A stretch of 64,000 nt of DNA, from NCBI GenBank assembly GCA_002478565.1, contig DLPC01000025.1, positions 19,929 to 83,928 on the forward strand, read 5' to 3'. The notes below the pieces were generated by a model that worked only from the letters and a program-made list of their open reading frames with translations, did no database searches and was not told the origin of the DNA. Below are positions 27,438 through 36,271 of this stretch, piece by piece. Each line of letters opens with the position of its first letter. The stretch's first letter is position 1. This DNA comes from Flavobacteriales bacterium UBA7468. Its GTDB lineage: Bacteria; Bacteroidota; Bacteroidia; Flavobacteriales_D; Crocinitomicaceae. Both the position numbers and the translations under genes were made by a program.

Positions 27438-27968
27438 TTATACTAATTGTTGTTTCATGCGTTGTAACTTATTCGCTACAGACGCATCTATTTGTTGGTC
27501 TCCGATACGAATGATAAATCCACCAATGATGGACGGATCTATTAGTTCTGTGACCGCTGGAGTGCCGTTCAAAGCACCTTGAATTTTTGCAAGTATTTCT
27601 GCCTTTGTTTTTTCTTCCAATTGGGAAGCGCTGATAATTGTAAGCGGAACTATACCACGGTGTTTCATGAGTAAGGCAATAAATTGCTTAGCAATTTCAA
27701 TCATTGCTGACTCACGACCATTTTTAGTTACAAGAACAAGGAGATTGAGCGAAACTTCATTAAAACCTTTAAAGATATCTTTAATGATTGCCTCTTTTTT
27801 CTCAATTTGGATTAAAGGGGAGTTGAGAAAAACATGGAAATCATGTGACTCATCAGCTAACTTAATGAGTTGAAGCATGTCTGCCTCAATTAGCTCGACT
27901 TTGTTTTGGTCTAAAGCTAACTCAAGAAGTGCTTTTGCGTATCGGCTTGCTGACTTGGTTGATTTCAT
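27438..27968 (-). CDS. atpH: ATP synthase F1 delta subunit
   Basis: A 176-residue stator subunit (OSCP family) linking the top of F1 to the b subunit. It begins KSASRYAKALLELALDQ, has the conserved middle part NLLVLVTKNGRESAMIEIAKQF and ends with IDPSIIGGFIIRIGDQQIDASVANKLQRMK, the usual C-terminal signature. It is four bases from atpF. Confidence 0.95.
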   Translation of the reverse strand: MKSTKSASRYAKALLELALDQNKVELIEADMLQLIKLADESHDFHVFLNSPLIQIEKKEAIIKDIFKGFNEVSLNLLVLVTKNGRESAMIEIAKQFIALLMKHRGIVPLTIISASQLEEKTKAEILAKIQGALNGTPAVTELIDPSIIGGFIIRIGDQQIDASVANKLQRMKQQLV

Positions 27969-27972
27969 GGTT

Positions 27973-28467
27973 CTAATTCAATTTGATTTCTGAAGCAAAC
28001 TGATCGGCAAGTGCTTTTTGTTTGTCGTCAGCAGTGAGCTCTTGACGAATCACTTTTTCAGCAATTTCCAAAGAAAGTGTTGCAACATGATTTTTCAAAT
28101 CAGCCATTGCTGCAGCTTTTTCGCTGGATATATTTTGACGTGCAGATTCTACAATTTTGGTTGCTTCGTCTTTGGCTTTTGACTTCGCTTCTTCAACCAT
28201 TGCGTTTGCCGCCTCTTTCGCCTCCTTGAGGATTTGATCTCTTTCGGCACGCGCTGTTTTAAGAATTTGGTCATTTTCAGCTTTTAACGCCTGCATTTCA
28301 GCTTTGGTTTTTTCAGCTAAAGCTAGTGCTTCTGCAATTTTTTGCTCGCGGGCATTGACTGCATTAAGAATTGGCTTCCATGCAAATTTTGCTAACAAAA
28401 TAAACAAAAGACTGAAAACTAAGCCCGTCCAAACCAATAGACCAAAGTCAGGTAATATTAAATCCAT
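27973..28467 (-). CDS. atpF: ATP synthase Fo b subunit
   Basis: A 164-residue peripheral stalk subunit. One N-terminal membrane helix (about residues 8-27, LLVWTGLVFSLLFILLAKFAW) is followed by a long charged coiled coil rich in Ala, Lys and Glu (about 35-150), as expected for the b dimer. The position between atpE and atpH is standard. Confidence 0.95.
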   Translation of the reverse strand: MDLILPDFGLLVWTGLVFSLLFILLAKFAWKPILNAVNAREQKIAEALALAEKTKAEMQALKAENDQILKTARAERDQILKEAKEAANAMVEEAKSKAKDEATKIVESARQNISSEKAAAMADLKNHVATLSLEIAEKVIRQELTADDKQKALADQFASEIKLN

Positions 28468-28534
28468 TTTTGTACTTTTTAAATTAATGAAAAGGAAATC
28501 ACGACCAACCGTCGCGATTTCCTTTTGATTTTAA

Positions 28535-28753
28535 TTACGCTTTTGCACCAAGAAGAGCAACAACTACTCCAAACAATGCAACACCTTCGATAAGTGCCGC
28601 TGCGATGATCATCGCTGTTTGAATTTTGCTTGCTGCCTCTGGGTTGCGCGCAATACCTTCTACTGCAGAACCACCTACACGGCCGATTCCGAGACCTGCT
28701 CCAAGAACAGCGATCCCTGCTCCTAATGCTGCAATACTACCAAAGATTCCCAT
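28535..28753 (-). CDS. atpE: ATP synthase Fo c subunit
   Basis: A 72-residue hairpin of two membrane helices joined by the polar loop IARNPEAA (residues 34-41). The ion-carrying carboxylate is the Glu in AALIEGVALFG on helix 2. I see no Gln on helix 1 of the type that marks Na+-binding rings, so proton coupling is the simplest reading. It is flanked by atpB and atpF. Confidence 0.96.
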   Translation of the reverse strand: MGIFGSIAALGAGIAVLGAGLGIGRVGGSAVEGIARNPEAASKIQTAMIIAAALIEGVALFGVVVALLGAKA

Positions 28754-28778
28754 TGTATATAATTTAAAAGGTTACTAT

Positions 28779-29885
28779 TTAATGATGCGCTTCCTCAACC
28801 GCAGCCCCAATAAACAATGATGATAACATTGCAAATAAGAAGCCTTGCAGGAACGCAACTAATATCTCAAGCACCGAAATAAACAAGGCCATTGGGACGG
28901 ATAAACCAGCCCAGGCATAGTTCTTGTTGATAAAGATGATGGAGATTAAAGCTAATACGATGATGTGCCCTGCCGTGATGTTTGCAAACAAACGAACCAT
29001 AAGAGCAAAGGGCTTAGTTATAATTCCAATTAATTCGATTGGAATCATGAATATTTTCATGGCAACTGGAATACCCGGCATCCAAAAGATATGCCCCCAG
29101 TAATTTTTATTTCCGGAAAATACAGTAACAAGTAACGTGCAGAAGGCAAGGAAGAATGTAATTGTAATATTTCCTGTTAAGTTGGCTCCTCCTGGAATAA
29201 TCGGAATAAGACCAAGCATATTGTTGATCCAAATAAAGAAGAAAATTGTTAGTAAGTAAGGCACGTATTTTTGATACTTGTGGTGATCAATGTTAGCCTT
29301 AGCAATGTCATCGCGAACCATAACGATGATTGGTTCAAAAAATTTAGCTATTCCTTTTGGAGCAACCGCACCATTTTTACGATAGAAACGAGCCACAGAC
29401 AACATAATGATTAGAATCAAAAGTGACCCAATAATTAAGGAGGCAACGTTTTTTGTAATGGAAAGGTCTGTTGGTGTTGCATTGTGCGGATGATCGCCTT
29501 GAAAATGCAACTTGCCTTCGTGGTTCAATTTGTAAATTTCTTCATGGTAGAGGCCGTATCCTTTGGCAGGACCAACACCTTCTAAATAGTGGTAGGTAGT
29601 ACTGTCATTTAACTTAACCTCAGTTTCTTTACCGTGATAAAAATATTTAGAGCTGAATACTTTAAATCCGTTATCGTGAAGAATCACAGGGAGATATACG
29701 CTTACACCTCCGTGCTCTGGACCCGTAATGTGCCACTCGTGTGCATCTTTGATGTGATGCATGATCATTTCATTTACATTGAAGCTTTTTTCTTCAGATG
29801 CATATGCACTTGCTTGAAAAACAGTGAAAGACAAAGCTAAAACGATGACTTGCAATAGGGACGAAAGCTTACCAATTTGCGGCAT
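28779..29885 (-). CDS. atpB: ATP synthase Fo a subunit
   Basis: A 368-residue stator channel subunit, about 100 residues longer than the E. coli protein because of an N-terminal extension with a signal-like hydrophobic segment (about 10-28) and a His-rich periplasmic region (MIMHHIKDAHEWHI), as is usual in Bacteroidota. The core has six hydrophobic segments and the essential Arg region is AAL-type MVRLFANITAGHIIVLAL in the next-to-last helices. First gene of the operon, with its own promoter. Confidence 0.96.
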   Translation of the reverse strand: MPQIGKLSSLLQVIVLALSFTVFQASAYASEEKSFNVNEMIMHHIKDAHEWHITGPEHGGVSVYLPVILHDNGFKVFSSKYFYHGKETEVKLNDSTTYHYLEGVGPAKGYGLYHEEIYKLNHEGKLHFQGDHPHNATPTDLSITKNVASLIIGSLLILIIMLSVARFYRKNGAVAPKGIAKFFEPIIVMVRDDIAKANIDHHKYQKYVPYLLTIFFFIWINNMLGLIPIIPGGANLTGNITITFFLAFCTLLVTVFSGNKNYWGHIFWMPGIPVAMKIFMIPIELIGIITKPFALMVRLFANITAGHIIVLALISIIFINKNYAWAGLSVPMALFISVLEILVAFLQGFLFAMLSSLFIGAAVEEAHH

Positions 29886-29923
29886 TAGACGAAGTGTTTA
29901 AGCGTGTTTGCTAAAAATTTTTG

Positions 29924-29953
29924 CAAAGGTAGGTAAACTTTCCAAAGAAACAA
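29924..29953 (-). promoter_or_regulatory. Promoter of the atp operon
   Basis: On the minus strand TACCTTTG (29924-29931) is a consensus -7 element, and TTG (29951-29953) stands exactly 19 bases upstream as the -33 element. This is the best-formed promoter in the window. The leader before the atpB ATG (29885) would be about 30 bases. Confidence 0.7.
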
Positions 29954-29969
29954 TGTAATTTTTGAACAA

Positions 29970-30512
29970 TCAAAGGCTACTTTTCCTCAATTTCTTATAG
30001 ACTTTAATACCGAGCATCAATAGAATTCCAACTCCAAAAAAACCTAGAGTGCCATTGATCCAAGAAAGTTGATTTTTTAAAACAACAAGAAAAACAATGC
30101 TCACTAAAAACAAAGTAGCCACTTCATTCCATATTCTTAAATGATTTGAATTCCAAGTAATTATTCCATTTTGACTTGACCTAAGTAGCTTTTGGGTATA
30201 AAAGTGATAAACCAAAAGAAGCACAACAAAACCTAATTTTAAATGCATCCAGGGTGCTTTGATCAAGTAATCTGAGTTTAAATAAAGCATCCAAAGTCCA
30301 AATATAACTGTTAAAATCATGGCTGGTGTGGTTATGATCCACCAGAGCCTTTGCATCATTAGTACAAATTGTGGCTGAAGGATTTCTTTTTCTGCCGCAG
30401 TTTTATCTGCCGCTTCTCTGAAGTAAATAAGAAGACGAACCATATAAAACAAACCAGCAAACCAGCTGACCATAAAAATGAGGTGAAGGGCCTTGATATA
30501 ATCGTATGTCAT
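29970..30512 (-). CDS. hemJ: Protoporphyrinogen oxidase HemJ-like membrane protein
   Basis: A 180-residue inner-membrane protein with about four helices in the main block and a fifth at the C-terminus. The family opening YIKALHLIFMVSWFAGLFYMVRLLIYF holds the conserved His (residue 10), and the later WMHLKLGFVVLL holds the conserved Lys needed for heme binding in HemJ. HemJ oxidises protoporphyrinogen IX to protoporphyrin IX in organisms lacking HemY/HemG. The presence of hemA-hemC-hemD 2 kb away supports this. A CopD-like annotation is the alternative. Confidence 0.85.
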   Translation of the reverse strand: MTYDYIKALHLIFMVSWFAGLFYMVRLLIYFREAADKTAAEKEILQPQFVLMMQRLWWIITTPAMILTVIFGLWMLYLNSDYLIKAPWMHLKLGFVVLLLVYHFYTQKLLRSSQNGIITWNSNHLRIWNEVATLFLVSIVFLVVLKNQLSWINGTLGFFGVGILLMLGIKVYKKLRKSSL

Positions 30513-30516
30513 GCTA

Positions 30517-30524
30517 CAAATTTA
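30517..30524 (-). promoter_or_regulatory. Candidate -7 element for hemJ
   Basis: TAAATTTG on the minus strand fits TANNTTTG and ends only 4 bases before the hemJ ATG, implying a leaderless or nearly leaderless transcript. Confidence 0.5.
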
Positions 30525-30545
30525 TTGAAAGGTACTGAATCCTGT

Positions 30546-30553
30546 TATCTTTG
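30546..30553 (+). promoter_or_regulatory. Candidate -7 element for the T9SS cargo-mce pair
   Basis: TATCTTTG fits TANNTTTG and ends 17 bases before the ATG at 30571. It is back to back with the hemJ element, 21 bases away. Confidence 0.5.
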
Positions 30554-30570
30554 TAATAGCGAATAGAATT

Positions 30571-31389
30571 ATGTTCTTCAGAATACTCTTCTTTTCTTCA
30601 ATTGTATTGCTTGGGTTTGAGTCATTGGCGCAAACTCAACTGCTTTCTCTAGAAGGGACTTATCAAGATAAAAACCTGCTTGTTAACAACCCGCCAATGC
30701 CAGATGGCTTTGGTTTTTGCATATCTAAAGTATTGGTTAATGGTGAAATTCTTCCGGCTGTTATCCAAACCTCCCATTTCGAAATCGATTTTAAACTTTT
30801 TCATTTGCGCAAAGGTGAACAAGTATTTGTAGTACTAGAGCATGCAACAGGCTGCGAGCCTCGCTTTATCAACCCAGAAGTTTTATTACCAAAAAGCACA
30901 TTTGAATGTAGCCAAATCAAAGCGCAAAAAGATGGCCTGCTCACCTGGACGACCCAAAATGAAAATGCCATATTAGATTACTCTATTGAGCAATTTAAAT
31001 GGGGGCGTTGGGTGGAAGTTGGTCAAGTAAAAGGTAAGGGGCAAAAAGGAACCAATCAATACGTTTTTCAACTCAATCCGCATTCTGGAAAAAACATAGT
31101 AAGAGTGAGTCAGACGGACAATTCAGGCAAGGCAAGGGTTTCACCGAGTACGAGCTTTGTTTCGAATGTCCAAATCGTGACTTTTAGCCCGGCCAAAGTG
31201 CATCAAAACCTGTATTTCAAAGCAAATGGAAAAGCCGTTAAAACTAAATTTGAAATTTATGATGCCTACGGAAATTTATTAAAAGCAGGCTTTAATAATG
31301 TGGTAGATTGCACCACTTTTGTGAGTGGCGTTTATTTTATTAACTACGACAACAAATCTGAAAAATTCATCAAAATTGACGTCCCATGA
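30571..31389 (+). CDS. Secreted protein with C-terminal T9SS-like sorting domain
   Basis: A 272-residue exported protein of unknown function. A signal peptide covers about 1-20 (GFESLAQ). The middle is beta-rich, with ILDYSIEQFKWGRWVEVGQVKGKG resembling a fibronectin-type strand pattern. The final 70 or so residues (IVTFSPAKVHQNLYFKANG ... FVSGVYFINYDN) have the shape of a type A sorting domain, though the PNP motif is replaced by SPA. Its stop overlaps the start of mce (ATGA), an odd pairing of a surface protein with a metabolic enzyme. Confidence 0.7.
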   Translation: MFFRILFFSSIVLLGFESLAQTQLLSLEGTYQDKNLLVNNPPMPDGFGFCISKVLVNGEILPAVIQTSHFEIDFKLFHLRKGEQVFVVLEHATGCEPRFINPEVLLPKSTFECSQIKAQKDGLLTWTTQNENAILDYSIEQFKWGRWVEVGQVKGKGQKGTNQYVFQLNPHSGKNIVRVSQTDNSGKARVSPSTSFVSNVQIVTFSPAKVHQNLYFKANGKAVKTKFEIYDAYGNLLKAGFNNVVDCTTFVSGVYFINYDNKSEKFIKIDVP

Positions 31390-31784
31390 AGCGCATTGAA
31401 CACCTTGGCATAGCCGTACAAAATTTAGAGGCGTCTATCCCTGTCTTTGAAGCACTATTAAACACCACTTGCTATAAGAAAGAAGGTGTTGCGTCTGAAG
31501 GCGTCATGACTGCATTTTTTAAAGTTGGCGAATCTAAAATTGAATTGCTTGAAGCCACAAACCCTGACTCTCCGATTGCAAAGTTTCTCAGTAAAAATGG
31601 GCCTGGCTTTCATCACGTAGCATTTGAAGTAGAAAACATTGTGTCCGAGATTGAAAGACTTCAAAAAGCGGGCTTTGTTTTGATTCATGAAATTGCCAAA
31701 GATGGTGCAGATAACAAGCGCATTGCTTTTCTACTTCCAAAAAGTACCAATGGCTTGTTAGTTGAAATTTGTCAAGAAAAGTAA
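31386..31784 (+). CDS. mce: Methylmalonyl-CoA epimerase
   Basis: A 132-residue enzyme of the vicinal-oxygen-chelate fold that interconverts the (R) and (S) forms of methylmalonyl-CoA between propionyl-CoA carboxylase and the B12-dependent mutase. Features: RIEHLGIAVQNLEASIPVFEALL with the first metal His, KIELLEATNPDSPIAKFLSKNGPGFHHVAFEV (in pieces) with the second His, and the C-terminal LVEICQE with the metal Glu. The mutase genes are not in the window. The 3' end overlaps the convergent HAD gene by 13 bases. Confidence 0.93.
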   Translation: MKRIEHLGIAVQNLEASIPVFEALLNTTCYKKEGVASEGVMTAFFKVGESKIELLEATNPDSPIAKFLSKNGPGFHHVAFEVENIVSEIERLQKAGFVLIHEIAKDGADNKRIAFLLPKSTNGLLVEICQEK

Positions 31785-32386
31785 GAGGCTAGTGCAATTC
31801 CCGGCTCATACAACACGGCATTTAACCCTGCCTTTATTGCTCCTTCAACATGTTGTGGGCTGTCATCAATAAATAATACCTCATCTGGGCTCATCTTCAT
31901 TTGCTCCAATACCCATTCAAAGGTACTTGGGTGGGGTTTACGCTGCTTGATCTCGTGAGATAAAAAGATTTGATCAAACACCTCATCGAGTGGAATTTCA
32001 CTGCTTTTTTTCCAACGCTGGATTACCAACTCCCAATGAATGGAATTAGTGTTACTCAGCATAAAAATAGGCAACTCCTTGCAGAGGTTCATAAGGAATT
32101 GAATCTTATCTGGTGGGAAGAAACCCAACATTTCATTCCAAGCGGCATAAACTTGATTGGGAGTGGTGCCTGGTGTAGTAATCGGCAATAATTTATTGAT
32201 AAAATGCTGCGGAGAAATCTGACCCGTCTCAAATAGGTCAAATAAGTCTTCTTGTGCAAATTGGGTATAGCGTGCCGAAAAATCTTGGACACCCAACTTG
32301 ACGAAAGCTTGCTCAGTTGCCTGATAATCAATATCTATAAGCACGCCTCCGAGATCAAATAAAATGGCTTTGTATGGTATTTGCAT
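31772..32386 (-). CDS. HAD superfamily hydrolase (YihX-like)
   Basis: A 204-residue phosphatase-like protein of HAD subfamily IA. Motif I is AILFDLGGVLIDIDY, with the nucleophile Asp but Gly in place of the second Asp, as in YihX-type enzymes. Motif II is FMLSNTNSIHW, motif III includes HEIKQRKPHPSTFEW and motif IV is VLFIDDSPQHVEGA. It probably acts on small phosphosugars; the substrate is unknown. I start at the ATG at 32384-32386; a GTG two codons upstream (32392) lies against the -7 element. Confidence 0.85.
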   Translation of the reverse strand: MQIPYKAILFDLGGVLIDIDYQATEQAFVKLGVQDFSARYTQFAQEDLFDLFETGQISPQHFINKLLPITTPGTTPNQVYAAWNEMLGFFPPDKIQFLMNLCKELPIFMLSNTNSIHWELVIQRWKKSSEIPLDEVFDQIFLSHEIKQRKPHPSTFEWVLEQMKMSPDEVLFIDDSPQHVEGAIKAGLNAVLYEPGIALASYFS

Positions 32387-32393
32387 CTGCACA

Positions 32394-32401
32394 CAAAGTT
32401 A
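32394..32401 (-). promoter_or_regulatory. Candidate -7 element for the HAD hydrolase gene
   Basis: TAACTTTG on the minus strand fits TANNTTTG and ends 7 bases before the chosen ATG at 32386, implying a very short leader and arguing against the GTG at 32392. Confidence 0.5.
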
Positions 32402-32452
32402 GCTTTTTCGGGCTATTTGAATACATTCTAAATTAGCTTTCATGACACTGAA

Positions 32453-33736
32453 ATGACAAAAGAGAACGATTGTGCACTTAGCTTTGTGACAAAGTTTGAT
32501 CTTTTGTTGCAAGAACTTCATATTATCGCCTTCACGCACCGCCAACTTGATGTCAACAAGATTGGTTTATTACACCTTGAAAAAGAAGCACAAGCAACAC
32601 TACTTAATGAGCTGAAAACAGCACTTGGTCTTCAAGAACTTATGTTTTTGTCGACATGCAACCGCGTCGAAATCACTTTCGTTAAAGATCAAGATCTCGA
32701 TACTGTTTTTTTAACACGTATTCTTCAAGAACTTTATCCCAAACTAGTTCCTATCCAACTCGAAGAATTCGTTAGAAAAGCAGAAACCTACTCCGGAATT
32801 CAAGCTGTCAAGCACGCCTTGTCTGTAGCCTCCTCCATTGACTCCATGATCATCGGAGAAAGAGAAATTATAACACAAGTTCGCTTGGCCTACGAATATT
32901 GTCAGTCACTTTCATTAACGGGTGAGCTCATTCGTTTACTGATGAAAAAAGTGATTGAAACTGCTAAATTGGTGTACACCGAAACAAGCATTTCAACCAA
33001 ACCAGTTTCCGTTGTTTCATTGGCCTACCAATATTTAAAACAGCTCAACATTCCGCTCGATGCCAGAATTCTGATAATTGGTGCAGGTGTCACCAATACC
33101 ACGATGGGGCGTTTTTTAAAAAAACACGGTTTCAAAAAATTTGGGATTTTCAATCGCACGCTTTCAAACGCACAAAAGTTAGCGGAAGAACTGAAGGGCT
33201 CTGCACATACGCTGTACGATATCAACGAATTTGAAGGAGGTTTTGATGTACTCATAACGTGTACCGCCGCTGAAGGCATCATTATTTCACCTGAATTATA
33301 CACGCACCTATTGCAAGGTGAAACCCAAGAAAAAATTGTCATTGACCTCGCTATCCCACAAGATTTAGACCCTAGCATTCTCAAAGAAAACAAGGTCAAA
33401 TACTTATCCATTGAGTATTTACAAAAAATATCCAATGAAAACGTCAAAGAACGTTCAAAAGAACTTGCCCAAGTTGAAGAAATCATCGACCAAGCTCTTT
33501 TTGAGTTCCAACACCTGATTCGAGAAAGAAAAGTAGAGCTAGCCATGCGCGTAGTGCCTGCACAAGTGAAGGCGCTCAAATCTACTGCCTATGATCAAGT
33601 GTTCAAAGAAGACCTCGACGCACTTGATCCTCAATCCAAAGAAGTACTTGAAAAAATTGTCAACTACCTCGAAAAAAAATACATCAGTGGCCCCATGAAA
33701 TTGGCCAAGGAAATCATCCTCAACCATGTCGACTAA
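32453..33736 (+). CDS. hemA: Glutamyl-tRNA reductase
   Basis: A 427-residue NADPH enzyme reducing glutamyl-tRNA(Glu) to glutamate-1-semialdehyde, the first committed step of C5 heme synthesis. The catalytic Cys69 sits in FLSTCNRVEI. IDSMIIGEREIITQVRLAY and RILIIGAGVTNTTMGRFLKKHG (the NADPH Rossmann loop) follow, and a helical dimerisation domain lies from about 320 (LAMRVVPAQVKALK). Its last 11 bases overlap hemC, so translation is coupled. hemL and hemB are not in the window. Confidence 0.95.
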   Translation: MTKENDCALSFVTKFDLLLQELHIIAFTHRQLDVNKIGLLHLEKEAQATLLNELKTALGLQELMFLSTCNRVEITFVKDQDLDTVFLTRILQELYPKLVPIQLEEFVRKAETYSGIQAVKHALSVASSIDSMIIGEREIITQVRLAYEYCQSLSLTGELIRLLMKKVIETAKLVYTETSISTKPVSVVSLAYQYLKQLNIPLDARILIIGAGVTNTTMGRFLKKHGFKKFGIFNRTLSNAQKLAEELKGSAHTLYDINEFEGGFDVLITCTAAEGIIISPELYTHLLQGETQEKIVIDLAIPQDLDPSILKENKVKYLSIEYLQKISNENVKERSKELAQVEEIIDQALFEFQHLIRERKVELAMRVVPAQVKALKSTAYDQVFKEDLDALDPQSKEVLEKIVNYLEKKYISGPMKLAKEIILNHVD

Positions 33737-34610
33737 AACCCATATTCGTATCGGCACCCGTGGCAGTGATCTTGCTTTGTGGCAAGCACATTTTGTTAAG
33801 GAGCAGCTGGAGGCCAACAATTGCACGGTTGAACTCAAAATCATCGTAACCCAAGGTGACCGCATCCAAGACCTCAGCTTTGATAAGCTAGAAGGTAAAG
33901 GTTTTTTTACCAAAGAAATCGAAAATGCACTACTCAATAACGAGGTAGATCTTGCAGTTCATTCACATAAAGACTTAGAAACAAGCCAGCCCGACGGCTT
34001 GTGCATTGCGGCGGTTTCTTACCGTGAAGACCCCTCTGAATTATTACTCATGAATTCAGCTGCCCAAGACCCCTCTCAGCTTTGGGGATTAAAAATTGGT
34101 GCAACAATTGGTACTTCTTCAGCGCGTCGAAAGGCTATCATCAAAGCACTTCGCCCCGATTTACAAATTGAAGAATTGCGCGGAAACGTTCCTACTCGTA
34201 TCGATAAATTACGAAAGGGGAATTACGACGCCATCTTACTTGCCAATGCTGGAGTCAGCCGGCTTCAACTTGATCTCAGTGACTTGCACACTGTGGTCCT
34301 TGATCCAACTTCTTTTGTGCCTGCCCCTGCACAAGGCGTACTTGGATTACAAACACGACAAAATGATCTGAGTACAATTGAGGTACTCAAAAAATTGCAT
34401 CATCCGGATGTGGCCAACATCATTGAACAAGAACGCGGCGTTCTCAAAGCAATGGATGGCGGTTGTCAGCTACCACTTGGTGTGTTTGTTGCGCCTGATG
34501 CCATTTATGTGGCACACTCTAAAAGTGCCAATATAGCTGCTCAATTCCATCGTTTTGAACCTACTTGTTCAGTTCAAGAAATTGTCGCGCATTTGACAGC
34601 TCAATCATGA
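33726..34610 (+). CDS. hemC: Hydroxymethylbilane synthase (porphobilinogen deaminase)
   Basis: A 294-residue enzyme that joins four porphobilinogens into hydroxymethylbilane. The opening IRIGTRGSDLALWQAHFVKEQL, the GKGFFTKEIENALL and DLAVHSHKDLET segments, SSARRKAII and ELRGNVPTRIDKL are all family marks. Cys247 in MDGGCQLPLG is the attachment site of the dipyrromethane cofactor. It overlaps hemA at the start and hemD at the end (ATGA), forming a coupled hemACD unit. Confidence 0.96.
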   Translation: MSTKTHIRIGTRGSDLALWQAHFVKEQLEANNCTVELKIIVTQGDRIQDLSFDKLEGKGFFTKEIENALLNNEVDLAVHSHKDLETSQPDGLCIAAVSYREDPSELLLMNSAAQDPSQLWGLKIGATIGTSSARRKAIIKALRPDLQIEELRGNVPTRIDKLRKGNYDAILLANAGVSRLQLDLSDLHTVVLDPTSFVPAPAQGVLGLQTRQNDLSTIEVLKKLHHPDVANIIEQERGVLKAMDGGCQLPLGVFVAPDAIYVAHSKSANIAAQFHRFEPTCSVQEIVAHLTAQS

Positions 34611-35266
34611 AAACCATTTTTATCTCCAAGGATATTCAAGATTTAATTACTGAATTATCAAGTTTGGTGAGCGAAAACAAATTAACCGCGCAATCTCTTA
34701 TTGATTTTCAGGCACTACCATTTGACTGTCCTCCGCTGGCAGACATTACTTTCTTTGCGAGTATCAGAGCCGCAGATTTTTACCTGAGTAAATGTAATCC
34801 TGGTTCGCATGTCGCCGTTGCGGGAAAAGAAACAGCCCGAAAAATCAAAGATAAATACCAACTCGAAATTGCTTTTATTGCAGAAGAATCTGGAAACCCA
34901 GTGCAAGAGGCTGTTCGTTTCAACAGTTGGAGGGGTGAGCAAACCGTTATCTTTCCAGCTTCAAATGTGTCACTCGGAACTTACATGAAAAACGTGCCGG
35001 AGACACACAAGACAATGATTAAAGTATATCAAACCGTTGCCAAACAAACGCGCATTGAAAAACATCGCATTTATGTTTTCAGCTCACCAAGTAATGTCAG
35101 CGCATTTATGCAAGCGAACGAATTTCCGAAAGATGCGATTATAATCGCCTGGGGAAATTCTACCCAAAAAGCGCTTCAAAGTCATGGCATTGCAGTTCAA
35201 CATACCTTACTGAAAGAGCAACAAGTGTCCTTATTGGCATGGCTGCAAACCGAAAATTTTATTTAA
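34607..35266 (+). CDS. hemD: Uroporphyrinogen-III synthase
   Basis: A 219-residue protein, weakly conserved as is normal for HemD, which closes hydroxymethylbilane with inversion of ring D. Supporting patterns: DITFFASIRAADFYL, HVAVAGKETARKIK, VIFPASNVSLGTY, the segment VYVFSSPSNVSAFM-like (IYVFSSPSNVSAFM), and IIAWGNSTQKAL. The position immediately after hemC (ATGA overlap) decides the call. The start at 34607 is preferred over the longer frame from 34565, which runs within hemC. Confidence 0.88.
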   Translation: MKTIFISKDIQDLITELSSLVSENKLTAQSLIDFQALPFDCPPLADITFFASIRAADFYLSKCNPGSHVAVAGKETARKIKDKYQLEIAFIAEESGNPVQEAVRFNSWRGEQTVIFPASNVSLGTYMKNVPETHKTMIKVYQTVAKQTRIEKHRIYVFSSPSNVSAFMQANEFPKDAIIIAWGNSTQKALQSHGIAVQHTLLKEQQVSLLAWLQTENFI

Positions 35267-35275
35267 ATTTCCTTT

Positions 35276-36271
35276 ATGAAATTTGAACTCTCAACAGAGA
35301 TCAGCCCGGACTTAGTTCGCTTATTTGAACGCACCGTTCTCGGTACCAATGGCGCCAAATATAAGCATCTTGATGTCGCAAAAAGTGTGGCACATACTGA
35401 TCATCCGTTGAGTTTTTCTTTGCGCAGACGAGAGCAACTTATTGCTAATATTACTTTTTGTAAACGCCCTTTTGGGCTTTATTTGCGCTACTTTTCTTTT
35501 GACTCAAAATTTCAATCCAAAGGAAAAGCACGCATGAATCCGAAGTCTGTACTGAAGGTTCAAATAGAGCAGGTCTTTCAAGATCTGGAAAAAAGCCATG
35601 GCGGAACAGCAAACTACTGCTATGCCTACATTGACGCAAAGAATGTCCGTAGTAAATGGATGAGTGAAACTTTTGGTTTTCAAACCAAAGCTAAATTAGC
35701 AACACAATCCTACAGTAGGCTTTTCCCGAGGGCAAACAAGCAATTGAGCATTGAGCCTATTGCAGCGGAACACCGTAAAATCATTGCGCAAACCTACCAG
35801 CATTATACAGGTTATTTTACTTACTTTTTCGAAGAAGGAGAACTGGCATGTTTGCGCAACGAGCAAGGTACACTGCTTGCATTTGCAAAGTTTCACAAGG
35901 TGCGTTGGGAAATCCAGCGTTTACCAGGAAAATTTGGAGGTGCTCAAGTTAAATTATTGCCTTTCATTCCGTTGATCAACCGACTGATCCAACCTAAAGA
36001 ACACACTTTTTTGGTACCAGAAATAGTGTGTAACCCGTCTGGGAATGTTCGGGATGTTGATGCATTATTTGAAGCCGTATTGGCCAAAGAAAAATTGCAT
36101 TCCATGCTGTGGTGGAACGACACGCGCGATGCGCTTTATCAACAAGCCAAACAGACGTTTAATTGGGGCATTTTACACCGATTAATTGGCGTAGCCGATG
36201 TAGATGTCGTATATAGAGGGCAGTTCATTCCAAAAGAACCCGTTTTTGTGGCGGCTTTTGATATGGTTTAA
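35276..36271 (+). CDS. Hypothetical protein, possibly GNAT-like
   Basis: A 331-residue soluble protein nine bases after hemD in the same direction, so probably on the hem transcript. I do not recognise the family firmly. Two similar halves seem present: AYIDAKNVRSKWMSETFGFQTKAK (residues about 120-143) resembles the last strand and helix of an N-acetyltransferase fold, and the second half contains GTLLAFAKFHKVRWEIQRLPG and a closing strand. A two-domain GNAT-like fold is an inference only; no acetyl-CoA loop (Q/RxxGxG/A) is visible. It is convergent with, and overlaps by 4 bases, the next gene. Confidence 0.6.
   Translation: MKFELSTEISPDLVRLFERTVLGTNGAKYKHLDVAKSVAHTDHPLSFSLRRREQLIANITFCKRPFGLYLRYFSFDSKFQSKGKARMNPKSVLKVQIEQVFQDLEKSHGGTANYCYAYIDAKNVRSKWMSETFGFQTKAKLATQSYSRLFPRANKQLSIEPIAAEHRKIIAQTYQHYTGYFTYFFEEGELACLRNEQGTLLAFAKFHKVRWEIQRLPGKFGGAQVKLLPFIPLINRLIQPKEHTFLVPEIVCNPSGNVRDVDALFEAVLAKEKLHSMLWWNDTRDALYQQAKQTFNWGILHRLIGVADVDVVYRGQFIPKEPVFVAAFDMV

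Noticed and set aside
30571..31389. Secreted protein as a member of propionate metabolism because it overlaps mce
   Set aside because: Signal peptide and sorting-like domain place it outside the cytoplasm; the overlap only shows co-transcription.
33025..33579. 184-codon minus-strand frame within hemA
   Set aside because: Shadow of hemA; composition (Ser and Cys rich) is typical of antisense reading.
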